Assembly (NCBI RefSeq): GCF_035222485.1
Contig: NC_085925.1
Span: 2,232,001 to 2,296,000 of the forward strand
DNA length: 64,000 nucleotides
Direction of reading: 5' to 3'
Source of the DNA: Podospora pseudoanserina
Lineage: Eukaryota; Ascomycota; Sordariomycetes; Sordariales; Podosporaceae
This document shows, one piece after another, positions 30,962 through 41,937 of this stretch; the first letter of the stretch is position 1; every line of letters starts with the position of its first letter. A program made the position numbers and the translations under genes. The notes beneath the pieces are model-generated. The model was not told where the DNA came from and searched no databases. It saw only the letters and a program-made list of their open reading frames with translations.

Positions 30962-32531
30962 TGGCTGGAAGGGTGCTGTTGCTGTTGTTGGATACGGGGT
31001 ATGTGTTGTAGGAGGTAGAATGTTGCAAAAATGTGAACTGGAAGGCAATAAATAACCTTTGAAGCTGGGAGACTCGTGCGATTATACAAGGTGCTATAGG
31101 ATTTGAATGATTGGCTAGGTATCGCTTTTTGAAGGTTGTCATGGAGCGTTTTCGGAGCCACTATATGTGGTCAGAATCTTCCTCGTGTAGTTCGAAATTT
31201 GAACCCTTCTGGAACATAGAGTAAGGTATAAGGGACTTGACCGGTCTGGAGGAGACCGTGTACCTACCTAGATATGAAGCCTGCTGATCAAGAGGCGACA
31301 ATAAGACATAGGAAAGCCTGTGGGGCATGAGCACAGGCCCACTCACTGCTTCATCTTGCAGTCTGCGCTCCCTTGCTTCTCACACACACGCCAACATCAT
31401 CACTTTTGCCACACCTTAGTTGCACCTCACAGCCCGGGACTGCGAGCTACCTGAGCGACTTTTTCTGAGGCAAAGAGGCTCAAAAGCATCGTCATCACCG
31501 ATCCGCAGATCCGCTTGCTCGCTCCAGATGTTCGAATGCTGGCAAGTTTTGAGACACTGCTTGGCAAATGTGGTAAACACGATGCTGATCTCCTCTTATA
31601 GTGTATACCAGAACACCTTTCGTCAAGTTCCACAAATTGCCGCCGGCAATAACGCTCTTTTCCTTTGCACTACGGAATTACTCCTTTTCAAGCTCCTATC
31701 TCAACGCTTGGCGGTTTTCGGGAGAACGCGGACAGTGCGTGTTTCGGGACATTGTTTCGTTGTTTCGAATTTCCACGTTTAGCAACCACTCGATGGCACG
31801 CGACAACTTGCTGTTTTGGGATATCGGCAATATAAATCGTCTTTTGTTCCCAAGGCGAGACGTGGGGGTTTGCCTTCGGCGACCCCACGGGGCAATGAGG
31901 TAGTCTCGGCTGGAGTTACACCAGTTCTACTATCTTGTCGATCGCATCCGGCACAACTTGCCGATCGCGATGTCCGTTTCCAGGGCACAGGGTCGCTTCA
32001 ACACGAAGCTGAAGCATGGTGATGGGTTTCAGCAGACGCTTCTTTTGAATTCTCGCCAAGGTCTAACTCTGCCAAGCTGCGGCCAAGGCTATCGCCAAGA
32101 GGCTCCCGTCGAATAGCATCGGAGAATTCGAGGGTTCAGTCTTGGTGCGGCGTTCAAGCAACGACGATCAAACATCCCTTTAAAGGTCGACTAAGCATTT
32201 TTGAGGGTTGTCTTGGAGGTCATCTTTTTGCTTCTTGGCCCCTGTCTCCAGAATAACGATCTGCTCTTGGCCTGCCGGCGATGGACAAGTCGAAGTTGAT
32301 ATCAATCTCCTCCTCGACCCAGCCATTCCTTCCTCTCTTCTTTTCATTCCAGGACTCTGGCAGCCCCGGTTGTTTCGCTTCTGCTGTTTTTCTTTCTCTT
32401 GTCTCTGTTCTTCTATTCGGGCTCTGGCAGCTTGTGTTTTTTGTCTTTTCCATAAGCCTTTATTTTTTTTTGGGTCTCTTTGCCCTTCTCACTAAGCTGT
32501 GGTTACTTGCAGGCCAAGGGATATCGCCAAG
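30962..32531. other. About 1.6 kb spacer and nha1 leader
   Basis: No gene recognised. From about 32.2 kb the plus strand is rich in T and C and runs into the antiporter ATG. TTGCAG at 32509-32514, preceded by CACTAAGC, could be the acceptor of a 5'-leader intron. Confidence 0.4.
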
Positions 32532-34294
32532 ATGCCAAACCTCGATGTCAGCGAGCTCAACACTGTCTTGGCCGTGTTGGGTGCCTTCATCTTGCTCTAT
32601 GGTATCATTTCAGTCCTCATCAAGAGCAGATGGTTTCTAGGAGAGGCTCTTCCCGCCGTCGTCATCGGCATCATCCTCGGTCCCATCGCCGCCAAATTCC
32701 TCGACAGCTCTCGGTGGGGATCCGCGGCTGAGGGGCAAACAAGCGACATCACGCTGGGCATGGCTCGGGTTGTCATCGGAGTGCAGCTCGTCATTGCCGG
32801 CTTCCAGCTGCCGGCCAAGTATAACCTGCACAGGTGGAAGGAAATGGCCCTTTGCCTTCTCCCTATCATGACCATCATGTGGTTGTGCACCACGCTTTGC
32901 CTGCTGGCTAGCGTGCCCAACATCACACTACTCGCCGCCCTGGTCATCGGTTCTTGCGTGACATGCACCGACCCGATCCTCTCACAGGCCATCGCTAAGG
33001 GGCCGTTTGCCGACAAGTTCGTTCCCCGTCATCTACGCGAGATTATTTCCTCCGAGGCTGGCGCCAACGACGGCTTCGGTTTCCCCTTTCTCATGCTTGC
33101 CGTCTATCTCATCCGCCATGCCGATGTCCCCGGTGCCGGGGTCCATAGCACCGGAACCGTTCACGAGCGAGCGGCTCAGCTGGTAACTCGTGCAGGAGAC
33201 GTTGGGAGACTTGGCGGGGGCGTCGGTGTTGCCTTGAAGAACTGGTTTGTCGAGACGTGGCTGTACATTGTGCTTATGTCGGTTGTCATTGGAGCCATTG
33301 TCGGCTACGGTTCGTGCCTGGCTCTCAAGTTCGCCCTTCGCCGGTGAGTCTTCTCTTGAGTTCAACAACTGTGCTTGTGCTAATCATCCTTCTTCAGCAA
33401 GTGGGTCGACTCGGAGAGCTATCTGCTCTACCCAACGGCCATCGGGGTAGGTTCTGGATCTAACTTGCCCTCGAAGACGGCTGAAGACTGACAAATCTGT
33501 AGCTCTGGCTCGTCGGTATTTGCGGCATGCTCGGCACTGATGACCTTCTCGCCTGCTTCGTCGCCGGAAACGCCATGAACTGGGATGGCGAGTATCTTGC
33601 CGAAACTCTGGAGCGCCACGACGAAGTCAACTCTTGCATGGACGTGCTGCTCAATTTCGGCGGCTTCATGTACATTGGCACCATCATCCCCTGGTCCGAG
33701 TTCCACCAACCCGAGACGACCGGTCTGACCTACGGCCGTCTCATTGGCCTCGGCGTCCTAGTACTGCTCTTCCGGCGCATTCCCGCCATCTTCATGTCCT
33801 ACAAGTTCATGCCCAAAGTGGTTAAGGACTGGAAGGAAGCCATGTTCATGGGCTACTTTGGTCCCATTGGCATTGGAGCCGTTTTCTACGTCGAGCACAC
33901 CCGCCACCTGTTTCCCGAACTCGGCGATGGCGACGCAGAGGAGACGAACCTGGTACGCGTTATGATCCCGGTCGTTTACTGGCTCGTGCTCTTCTCCATT
34001 GTGGTGCACGGTCTCTCGATTCCTTCTCTCAATGTGATCTACAATTACTACGGCGTCAAGCCCATCGTCGAAGACGCCGTCGAGCTCCCTCGAAAATCGA
34101 TGCGCGCGCCCACGCCGGTAAATGCTGCCGTTGGGGACCGCGATACGTTTATCGCGTACAATCGCTTCTCCCGTCCGGTCTTCGACAACGTTGATCTACC
34201 AGTGGCCAACGACAAGCAAATGTACGCATCAGATAGCGATGAGAACTTTCAGAAGACGAGGGTGGGGAAGCGGTATTCCCGAGCCATGGTCTAG
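32532..34294 (+). CDS. nha1: Plasma-membrane Na+(K+)/H+ antiporter, Nha1/Sod2 type
   Basis: Join 32532..33343, 33398..33446, 33503..34294; 550 residues. The start MPNLDVSELN is chosen over upstream in-frame codons that include a likely leader-intron acceptor. About twelve hydrophobic spans follow the NhaP/CPA1 layout: ALPAVVIGIILGPIA, then SCVTCTDPILSQAI, then SSEAGANDGFGFPF, then GTDDLLACFVAGNAMNWDG, which carries the paired Asp needed for cation exchange in this family. A tiny 49-nt middle exon encodes KWVDSESYLLYPTAIG. The cytoplasmic tail is short (about 90 residues) compared with the long tail of S. cerevisiae Nha1, closer to the Sod2 form. It exports Na+ or K+ in exchange for protons at the cell surface. 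Confidence 0.9.
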
Positions 34295-34619
34295 TCTTAC
34301 CGGAAGTACTTTAGAGTTGGGTAGAGACAATATAGAGCTGGGTATAGATAGAGGCGCAGCTTGTACAGTCATTACAGCAGATAAATGGAATAGTACCTCC
34401 CGCCAGTCGTTCATCAAGGGTTGCCGGACAGTTCGATAACTACCAAGAGATGTGTCGAAATATGAGTAAGGTACCTACCTAGGTGACTACTAAAAATAGA
34501 TGTCTTCCCCGTTGCAGGAACTCTTGGATCGGTTTTGTTTTCAATCTACGCTGCCAAAAATAACAATGACCAGTCCACACTAGCTGAGCCTTCATTCGTC
34601 TAAAGCCAAGGAGGCCGCG
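34295..34619. other. Spacer after nha1
   Basis: Presumed 3' sequence of nha1; GGTACCTACCTAGGTGACTA at 34470-34489 is partly palindromic. No gene seen. Confidence 0.35.
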
Positions 34620-35967
34620 ATGCGCCGACCTCATCATTTTTTCCAGATAAGAAGACTTTTGATAGCCTGCGCTGTTGGTTGTGCGAGAAATGAACCAATA
34701 CCATTGGTGAAAGGATTTCAAGTGGGCGATTGCAAAATATCTGTTATTGCTCCAAGAGAATCTGAGCGAGACCAATTTCTGGAGAACTCGACAGAGACTC
34801 TTACCTGCCAGAGACGGGTATCCTTGTCAGCGTCTGAAACCCAAGAGGTTACCACCGATACATCGAGCCAAGATAAGCATAGTACCACGACAACACCTCA
34901 AGCTGCCAAGAAAACCCGTCGGTTTCTTCATCGTCTCAACCCTCGTAGTTGGCCATTGGTTGAGCAAGCTCGCAGCCAGATCTCTCGGATATGGAACGAT
35001 TTCTTCATGGTAAACGAAGAAGTCCGAAAGCCCGTCATTCGCAAAGGGTCTTCCCAGTTATTTGGGACATGATACGCTACCATTTGCTCTACAAACCGCC
35101 GGGTGTTCCACTTGGGCTCCTCGGGGCTGGCTCTGCGTTTGCGGAAATGAAATTTCTGTAGTGAGCTTTCCCCTCTTTGTGTTTTTTGAGTCATCCAGCT
35201 GGCCATGGGTGAATATCAGGTCCAAGGAGTTGCGTGGGATCTGGAGAATGGACTACGGCACGCCAACCAAGCTAGTCGTCTTCGTCATATTCTTGCTCGT
35301 CTGTTTAGTAGCCAATCTGGCTGGCCCTTCCAGTGCCGTCCTCATGATCCCGCAGAGCCACACATGGACAGTCGTACCACCCGAAAGATATACGAAAACA
35401 CGCGCAACATCATGACGCGCTACTCGGGAAACCTGGGCCATGGCACCCCATGCCGCCTCGGTTGTTGTTCATGAGGAAATCCGCATGGTGTGGAGTACAC
35501 GGCTGATCGGTGCACCGCTGAACTACGGGAAGTCTTTTCTTCGCACCGCCATCGTCGACACCACGAATCCCATCGTCAGGTCGGCATGCGTACCTGCGAG
35601 AAATCTCTCCGACACAACAACCTACTCTGACGCTTTCGGTTCCGAAAAATTCAACATGACCTTCCCCATTCTCAAAGAGGATGATTTCTGGGTACCATGG
35701 GTCCCAGGTGGCGAAGAGGGCTTCGAGAGCGGCCCAGACGGAACTGTCCCCTCGATGCACCCCTCCTTGACCTCGCCGAAATCGTCCATGGACGCGACTT
35801 TTGGGCACCTCGTGCGGATTGAATCGACACAGGGAGGGGATTCCTACCAGGAAGTGAGACTACGACTGGGGAAGGGTAGAGGGACGGAAAGGACACTCCA
35901 GGCGGGAGCAATATACGGCAGACCTGGTCTTACTGAGGTTGTCGCAATTGGTCAGGGTAGGTTGTAG
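34620..35967 (+). pseudogene. Broken gene for a fungal multi-span membrane protein of unknown role
   Basis: Protein-like blocks appear in order: FPVIWDMIRYHLLYKPPGVP and LGLLGAGSAFAEMKFL near 35.05-35.16 kb; LVVFVIFLLVCLVANLAGPS then SAVLMIPQSHTWTVVPPE near 35.27-35.39 kb; and LIGAPLNYGKSFLRTAIVDT with EKFNMTFPILKEDDFWVP at 35.5-35.7 kb. The hydrophobic (V)ANLAGPSSAxLMIPQ segment is a hallmark of a family of fungal transmembrane proteins without known function. A short intron with a CCAG acceptor at 35199 can join the first two blocks. The second and third are in one frame but separated by a TGA, which could come from CGA. The upstream part (34620-35072, MRRPHHFFQ start) does not join cleanly. 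The gene is therefore probably broken. The 3' frame ends at 35967. Confidence 0.5.
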
Positions 35968-36199
35968 GATAGGATGGATTGCGCAGGAGTTGACACGTGG
36001 TTTCCTGACATATCTGCGTGCCGTGGGTGGCTAACCCGGAGTTGTTGGATATAGCTCGTGAAGTGAGCATGTCGCATGAGGAGATGGATGGAAGGTCGAG
36101 AGCTGGGGAGGTCGCGTGGAAGTTACGTTACCCATTCAGTTTCCCCATCTCGAGATCTAACCCAGCCAAGCTCTTCTTCACTCATAAATTTCCACGAAA

Positions 36200-36675
36200 A
36201 TGCCCATTATCCCGGACACACCACTAGCCGCCAGCGTGACTCGACAGATACTTGACCTGTGCAGGCAGCTTCACCAGTTTATTCGATCTGGAGCACGTCC
36301 TTTTGGTTCACGTGAGATCTCTCTTGACATGGTCCGTGTGACCGTCCCCTTTTTGACTGTAATTCATTTCCAATGCTGACCTACAGTACGCCACCACCCA
36401 GACTCTCGAGGAAAGAATGGACAGCGTGGGGAGAACCCAAGAGAGACTCCTGGGGCTTATGGAGCAATTGAGAGGGGATGAAGAAGCCGAGATTGTTATC
36501 GGAGGAGCGGTGAGTATCTTAGTTTTTGGACGGAGATTGTGTATGTTTAAGACACACTGACTTTGTGGCAATGAATAAGCTCGAGTACTTTGATCTTTTG
36601 CTGGGCGAGTTGAGGAGGGAAGTGGAGGTGAGGATTGCGTTGGCGGAGATGGCGAGGGCTGCGAGGGCTGCTTGA
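36200..36675 (+). CDS. Small helical protein, three exons
   Basis: Join 36200..36331, 36387..36509, 36580..36675; 116 residues. All three exons are in phase 0. Exon 1 gives MPIIPDTPLAASVTRQILDL then CRQLHQFIRSGARP. Exon 2 gives TQTLEERMDSVGRTQERLLG then LMEQLRGDEEAEIVIGG. Exon 3 gives EYFDLLLGELRREVEVRIAL and stops after an Ala/Arg-rich end. Intron 1 has an uncommon GTCCGT donor but a good GCTGAC branch and CTACAG acceptor (55 nt). Intron 2 is GTGAGT ... ACACTGAC ... AAG (70 nt). The product is almost all charged amphipathic helix, so probably a coiled-coil partner protein. I do not recognise it. The gene was pieced together from splice signals, since no single frame exceeds 45 codons. Confidence 0.55.
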
Positions 36676-37147
36676 GTGTGCATTATGTGCATTATGTGGG
36701 GTTGTTGATGATGAAGTGTGAGCTTCTGGGTTGGGAAGGGGGTGTGAGGTGGCTAGTCTTTTTGAGTTTCAGACATTATTTTGAAATGTGAAGTGGACCT
36801 ATCCAGTATGGGAGGCGAGCTTCCGTGTTGAAGTTAAAGTCACAAGCTTTCAAACACTCAGAATCAGAGTGTGTTAAACCTCGTCCCACTCTCCTCTTGT
36901 CCATCTCTCTTCTCTCTTTCGTTACCCATCAGCATCTAGATCCAATCCAGTTCACCTGCTAGTATCAGTTAACACCACATCAACCCTGCTGCGCGAACGA
37001 TCAAGAGTATACCTGAACAATCACACAACCGCACACAAGCGATGAAATAATCCTACCCAAACGAGTAACTAACCGTTCATGAACGATGAGAAAATCCATC
37101 ATGAACGAGCAAATAACCATGCTCTAACACCCACAAAGACAACCATC
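36676..37147. other. Spacer, probable leader of the next gene
   Basis: A C/T-rich stretch (CCCACTCTCCTCTTGTCCAT and on) from 36890 is typical of a fungal 5' leader. The sequence AACGA with flanking AAAT/TAACC recurs four times between 37030 and 37115. No gene. Confidence 0.35.
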
Positions 37148-37680
37148 ATGACTGTCCTTCCCGAAATGGCCCGCATGACGCTGGGCAACCTCCAGCTGAC
37201 CGACGGCATCTACTTCACCATGACGCCCAACGCCTTCACCAAGCCCGAGGAAAAGCCCGAGTGGCGCCTCTACTTCACCATCCGCTGCCTCAACGGCACC
37301 CCCGTCTCGGACCTGATCCGGGAGGGCTTCCACTGGTCCAGAAAGAACATCATCACCTCCGACACCATCTACCACCACGACGAGAAGAACAGCCGCCAGC
37401 GCCGCTTCTGCCACCTTCGCGAGTTTGCGGACGAGCCCCCATCCCACTCCCGCTGGATGATGCAGATCGTGTTCCAGTCCGCCAAGCTGGAAACCCGCGC
37501 AAAGTTCTGCCTAGACGACACCACCCCCACCCACCGCAAGATCCAGCACGCCTTCGCCATGCCAAGAACGGATACGGCAACACCGTCTTCCTGTACACCC
37601 GTGACGAGTCCAACCCTGTTGTCATCAACTGCGTGCTGGAGGATGCGGGGCAGAACAAGGACTTGACCAAGTGGCTGTAG
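37148..37680 (+). CDS. Small conserved-looking protein with one apparent frameshift
   Basis: From the ATG at 37148 (MTVLPEMARMTLGNLQLTDG) the frame is protein-like through EWRLYFTIRCLNGTPVSDLI, SRQRRFCHLREFADEPPSHS and HRKIQHAF near 37556. The same frame then degrades, while the neighbouring frame continues with KNGYGNTVFLYTRDESNPVV then INCVLEDAGQNKDLTKWL and a stop at 37678-37680. The switch lies at about 37557-37565, and no intron fits. So one small indel, real or a sequencing error, interrupts a gene of about 177 codons. I do not know its family; no membrane span or signal peptide is seen. The upstream codons from 37079 also read in frame but lack protein character. Confidence 0.55.
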
Positions 37681-38579
37681 CCGATGGTGTGCATCGAGGG
37701 TTCCGTTGATGGTGAAAGGAAGCGTTCTCCGCGGTAAGGAAAGGAGAGGAGGGTCCAAGAGGGCTGCCGGTGTGAAACCCCGCCTCAGTATAACGAGGAG
37801 GAGGAACAGCAAGAGCGTGTCGTCAAGACAGCCCCACTAGAGACTGCCGACAAATTTGCGAGCATGCTCGACGAAATCAACAAGATCGCGACGGATACTG
37901 CTTGGCCTTTACCTTGAGACGAGGCTGTGAGGTCTTGTACGGGGGCGCAGGCAGACCGACTATGTGACCGCCTGATGATAAGGCTGGGGAAAAGAAGGCA
38001 GGGGGGAGGGCAAGGTAACCTTTGGGTTATCCAAAGTCGAACCTTATGCGGTTGGCAATCTGTTTAGTGCTTCATTTCGTTATTATTACGTTGTTTCGCA
38101 ACAGGATGGGTTATTTCGCATCTTGAGAAACTCCCAGGGCTATAAGGTGTCGGATGGCGGTGGATAGCCCGGGAATTATACCTAATAGAGTGTGTCATCA
38201 ACAGTACTGAGTTCAAAATCTTACCAACTTGTAACTTTGAGTGTCGATAGCTCCCTCCAAACATCCCATACTGCCCATTCGCGAAAGCACAGATACAAGC
38301 ACCAAAAACATCCACGTTGCTCAAGAGGCAAACATCTTGCTGTGTCCGATCTCATTCCAACCGTAACCTCCCCATTGCTGATGATGATATATATGTACAC
38401 TTCTCGCAACAAACAACAAGTTCAAGTCTTGCGCGAGAATGAACAGCACCAAGCCAAACACGTGCGTTGCTTGCTTTTTGTTCAACATCCACCAACCACC
38501 ATGCCGGTAACCCATGGCGTATGTTTCCTCGAGTACTCATCGTCTATCCAGCAACCCCTCCACGCAGGATTCCATCCTC
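37681..38579. other. Spacer with one coding-like patch
   Basis: The stretch 37737-37918 stays open and reads protein-like (YNEEEEQQERVVKTAPLETA then DKFASMLDEINKIATDTAWP and stop), but it has no ATG and no splice pair that links it in frame to the gene before it. It may be a lost exon or a relic. The remainder is AT-rich 3' sequence with no gene. Confidence 0.3.
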
Positions 38580-39008
38580 TTAGTGCTTCTTCTCGGCGGA
38601 GCCCTCCTGCTCGAGGAACTTCCTATTTGCGACAAAGAGCGATGGTTAGAGCTTGGTCTCGACGACAACAGAAGGGCATATGTTTACTTGATGAAGTCGG
38701 CCTCGTCGGAGCTGGAGGCGTTGATTGGAGGGGTAGCACCGGGGGTGGTGGGCTTAGCAGCGCTGCCGCCGGAGGTGGCGACGGCGACACCGCCGAAGAG
38801 GGAGGCGAGGACACCCATGGCGAGCTGTTTGGTTGTAGATATGTTAGCAATTGGCCTTCGTAAATGTCGTCGTCATCGTCGTCGTCGTCGCGCCGGCGGC
38901 GGAAGGGATGGAGGGGAGGAGATCGGGTCATGTCGGAGGAGAAAAGAGAGCACTGACGTATTGCGAAGCAACCTGCTTGCCGAAAAGATTGTACATCTGG
39001 CCGCCCAT
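38580..39008 (-). CDS. atp19: ATP synthase subunit k (Atp19)
   Basis: Complement join 38580..38622, 38688..38824, 38958..39008; 76 residues. Exon 1 gives MGGQMYNLFGKQVASQY. Exon 2 gives LAMGVLASLFGGVAVATSGG then PGATPPINASSSDEADFI. Exon 3 gives KFLEQEGSAEKKH and stop. The start, the single hydrophobic span and the PPINASSxDEADFI box are the marks of fungal subunit k (Atp19), a small inner-membrane subunit tied to dimerisation of mitochondrial F1Fo-ATP synthase. Introns are 133 nt (GTCAGT donor; it contains a CGT/CGA trinucleotide run) and 65 nt (GTAAAC donor). Each exon is too short to stand out alone, so the gene is easily missed. It is divergent from another mitochondrial gene (MTFP1-like), 618 bp away. 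Confidence 0.9.
38868..38897 (+). repeat. CGT-type trinucleotide run in atp19 intron 1
   Basis: About eight to nine imperfect CGT units (CGTCGTCATCGTCGTCGTCG) inside the first atp19 intron. On the other strand it reads as an Asp-coding run that is not used. Confidence 0.8.
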
Positions 39009-39626
39009 CTTGAATAGAGGTTGTTTGTCGAGAGGGAAACTCGTCGGGGGGTGTGGTTGGTGATGTAGTGGGTGTGTGTAGGCTGAAAACGACGCAAAGG
39101 TCAAATGAATTGGCGACGGCAACACAGGGAAATGTCGAATTGGCCAAGCTCCGTCGTTGAGCTAAACAGCCGAGATTTTGCCAGGATCTTACTAACTCTC
39201 CGACTAGCGGCTAATAACCGTGCACGGACTGCTACTTAGGCCAAGAGGATAAGCTTTATCAGCTACCCTTCCAATCCCGGTGGACCGAGACATACGTCAC
39301 CAAAATCTGTACGCAGGCACATGCTTGAAGCTGTCGTGCCGATGACGAGAAAGACCGGAAGCTCCATTCTGAACAACTCAACTCCACGCTTTTTCAGCTG
39401 TGCAATCTCGGTGATATTCACAGTCGCATCCACTCTGCTTGATTCAGCTACTTTCAGCCACTTGTTTTTCTCTCTCCCTTGCTTGTGATCCATATCTTGC
39501 GCAAGGTTTAAAACCGGTGCAACCCCTCCATCCCACTTGTCGCAAGTTCTAGCTTGCTCCCTTTCTCTAAGAAATTCTTCCTTAACCATCATCACCTCCA
39601 ACAACCAGACAAAACAAAACACCGCA
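39009..39626. promoter_or_regulatory. Divergent promoter of two mitochondrial genes
   Basis: 618 bp between the starts of atp19 (minus) and the MTFP1-like gene (plus). Joint control is possible; no specific site was identified. A C/T- and A-rich leader precedes the plus-strand ATG. Confidence 0.45.
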
Positions 39627-40599
39627 ATGGTTTGGCCCTTCAGCTCCTCATCCACCCCCTCCAAACCTGACCAACAAACCGTCCACAATGCTACCGCTGA
39701 AACCGTAAAGAAAGTCGCCAACACAACCAAAGACCTTGACCCTAGCACTAAGCTCCCCGAGCCGAAGAAACTCCCCGCTGAGCTCCAAAAAATCGTCGAC
39801 AAGGCCGACAAAGATGAAAACTTCTTTGACGAGCTTTACGAGGGATAGTATGTCCCCCTTTTAGTCTCTTCCCGTACCCACCCGCTTAACTAACTCCTCT
39901 ACCCTCAGTGTCCCCCCATCAACCGACTCCAACGTCCGCTACGCAGCCTACGCCTCCCGCTTCCGCACCATCCTCCTCTCCGCCCACCGCTACGTAGCCT
40001 ACACCTCCGACATAGGCGAGTCCTTCCGCCCCGTCGCCCATCCCAACTGGGTCCGCGCAGCATACGGCATCTCCTGGGCATATATCCTTGGAGACGTCTC
40101 CTACGAGGGCTACAAAGCCTACTGGCACAACCAACGCATCCTCAACCCCGCCATCGAGCTGTCCTCTCACCAGAAGAAATTACTTGGTGTCGAGGCGACG
40201 CATGATGGCACCTCGCCAGCGAAGCTCACGCCAGGTGTTGTCCCGCCGTTGGAGGACTACAGAACTGTCATGCTGCAACGGGGTATCTTCCAGAGCTTGG
40301 CGAGTATGGGGTTGCCGGCGTTTACGATCCACTCCGTGGTGAGGTATTCTGGCCGGGCGATGAAGGATGTCAAGAATAAGACTGTCAGGACGTGGGGTCC
40401 GATTGGGTTGGGTTTGGCTGTGGTGCCGTTCTTGCCGAGGATCTTTGATAAGCCGGTTGAGAATGCGGTTGAGTGGGTGTTCCACAAGGGGTTTGAGGCT
40501 TATGGGGGGGAGAAGATGGTGGGGGATGCGCCGTTGATTGGGAGGGAGAGGCAGTTGAGTGAGAAGCCGCTGCCGAGTGGGAAGGAGAAGAGGGAGTAA
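39627..40599 (+). CDS. MTFP1/MTP18-type mitochondrial inner-membrane protein
   Basis: Join 39627..39847, 39909..40599; 303 residues (start MVWPFSSSSTPSKPDQQ). Exon 2 carries the family core: VRYAAYASRFRTILLSAHRY then VAYTSDIGESFRPVAHPNWV, the WAYILGDVSYEGYKAYW span, then VMLQRGIFQSLASMGLPAFT and the C-terminal membrane segments (TWGPIGLGLAVVPFLPRIFD). In animals MTFP1 (MTP18) is an inner-membrane protein that affects mitochondrial fission and coupling. The fungal protein has an extra charged N-terminal region of about 75 residues (PKKLPAELQKIVDKADKDEN). The intron has 61 nt (GTATGT ... GCTTAACTAAC ... CAG). The codon-end bias shifts from C at the 5' end to G at the 3' end. Confidence 0.85.
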
Positions 40600-40956
40600 T
40601 GAAGGAAAAGAAAAGGGAGTGTGGTGATATTTGGTGTGATACCTGTCTACTCTTTTTGTGTTTGTACATATTGGAATCTCCACTCGGTGGGGATACGAGA
40701 GGATGGTGGGCAGATCGGACTGGGTTGGAATTTACCGATATGGGTGGTTATTTTTTGATAGCGTTTCTCACCACCCACTACTTGGCAACGAAATGAGACG
40801 CCCAGGAAGCCTGGTTAACATAAAGAGAAATGACAACAAACAGTGGTATATCAACTGGGCACCATGCTATGGAACAACTTCAAACATGTCTCAGAAAACA
40901 ACGCTATGCCATGCGCTTTATAACAAAAAGAACCTAATTCCAACAATGGTAGACCC
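40600..40956. other. Tail-to-tail spacer
   Basis: 3' ends of the MTFP1-like gene and of cuz1, which converge here. No gene or strong terminator-like structure seen. Confidence 0.35.
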
Positions 40957-41937
40957 TCAGACCTTTATCAAATCCTCGGGCGCCCCCACCCCTCTCAACA
41001 AAACAACCGTATTCCCACTGACCAACGCGGTCCCCAACTTCTCCCCAAAATCCAGTATCCTCCCCCCTTCCACATGGAACACCCTCAGCTTATCCTCCTC
41101 CTTATCGGACCTGTTATTGATATTCTGCACCTGCAGACTCGCCGCCGCCGAGTCGAGCATCCGCCCCACGACCCAGTCCTGACTGAAGAAGAACTCCCCC
41201 TTTGGAATCTTGGCCTTGGCAGTCTCGTTCTCCGCCTCGACATAGAGATAGACCCTCTTCTCTGGCGGGATCTTTGCGTCCCCCTTTGCGGTCTTCTTGA
41301 GGGTGTTTACCGCCACGAGTTTCGTCTGTCCCTTTGCGTTGAGCCCAGATGGTCCGGCCGCCTTTGCGGCGCGGGAGTCTTTGTATTGTTCTTTTTTGGA
41401 AGCGCCCCACAACTTCAATCGTTCCAACGCAGACGTCGCCTTGGTTGTTATCGCCGCTTGTTGAGCTGCTAGGGCACTCGCTCTCGCACCGATGGGGGGT
41501 TTGGATTTGCAGTCGTGGTCTTCTTCTAGGCGGTGTTTAAGGCAGTAGTCCCTTCGGCAGGCGTTGCAGTGAACACCGGGAACGAGACTTGTCCCGATGG
41601 TTGTTTTGCATGTCCCTTCTGCGCAGGGTTTCGCGTATAGGACATCGCGGTCGCGAACGGGTTTGTGGCCGCCGAGGGAGGCTTTGGATTGTTCGGCTAG
41701 GCGTCGCCTGGTGGCCCAGGCGCCTTTTTGGGAACAGTCGTGGCCGTCTTCGGTGCGGTGGTCGGAGCAGTAGGTTTGGGAGCAGGATTGGCATTTGAAG
41801 GGGAGGAAGTCGAGTTGGTTGCAGGGGGGGTATTGGCAGTGGGCGCCGACGAGGGAGGCGTCAGTGCCGCGGGCTGCGAGGGCGGCGGGGGACATGGAGA
41901 TGTAGGTTGTTTCGTTTGGGTTGTTTGGGGAGGACAT
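40957..41937 (-). CDS. cuz1: Cuz1-type AN1 zinc-finger/UBL protein (ZFAND1 homologue)
   Basis: 326 residues from the ATG at 41937 (MSSPNNPNETTYISMSPAAL); the longer frame upstream is presumed leader. Two AN1 zinc fingers are visible: HCQYPPCNQLDFLPFKCQSC then YCSDHRTEDGHDC, and CAEGTCKTTIGTSLVPGVHC then CRRDYCLKHRLEEDHDC. A linker follows, then a C-terminal ubiquitin-like domain (RVYLYVEAENETAKAKIPKG, then FFFSQDWVVGRMLDSAAASL, ending VVLLRGVGAPEDLIKV). This is the Cuz1/ZFAND1 layout. In yeast, Cuz1 binds Cdc48 and the proteasome and is induced by arsenite. I infer a proteotoxic-stress role here. It is divergent from rad4. The 3' half is pyrimidine-rich on the plus strand. Confidence 0.88.
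   Translation of the reverse strand: MSSPNNPNETTYISMSPAALAARGTDASLVGAHCQYPPCNQLDFLPFKCQSCSQTYCSDHRTEDGHDCSQKGAWATRRRLAEQSKASLGGHKPVRDRDVLYAKPCAEGTCKTTIGTSLVPGVHCNACRRDYCLKHRLEEDHDCKSKPPIGARASALAAQQAAITTKATSALERLKLWGASKKEQYKDSRAAKAAGPSGLNAKGQTKLVAVNTLKKTAKGDAKIPPEKRVYLYVEAENETAKAKIPKGEFFFSQDWVVGRMLDSAAASLQVQNINNRSDKEEDKLRVFHVEGGRILDFGEKLGTALVSGNTVVLLRGVGAPEDLIKV

Noticed and set aside
37030-37115. Recurring AACGA motif as a possible operator array
   Set aside because: Spacing is irregular and the repeats are too short to stand out in an AC-rich leader.
38623-39147. 174-codon minus-strand frame with an Asp run
   Set aside because: It is a wrong frame through the introns and exons of atp19; the spliced atp19 model explains the region.
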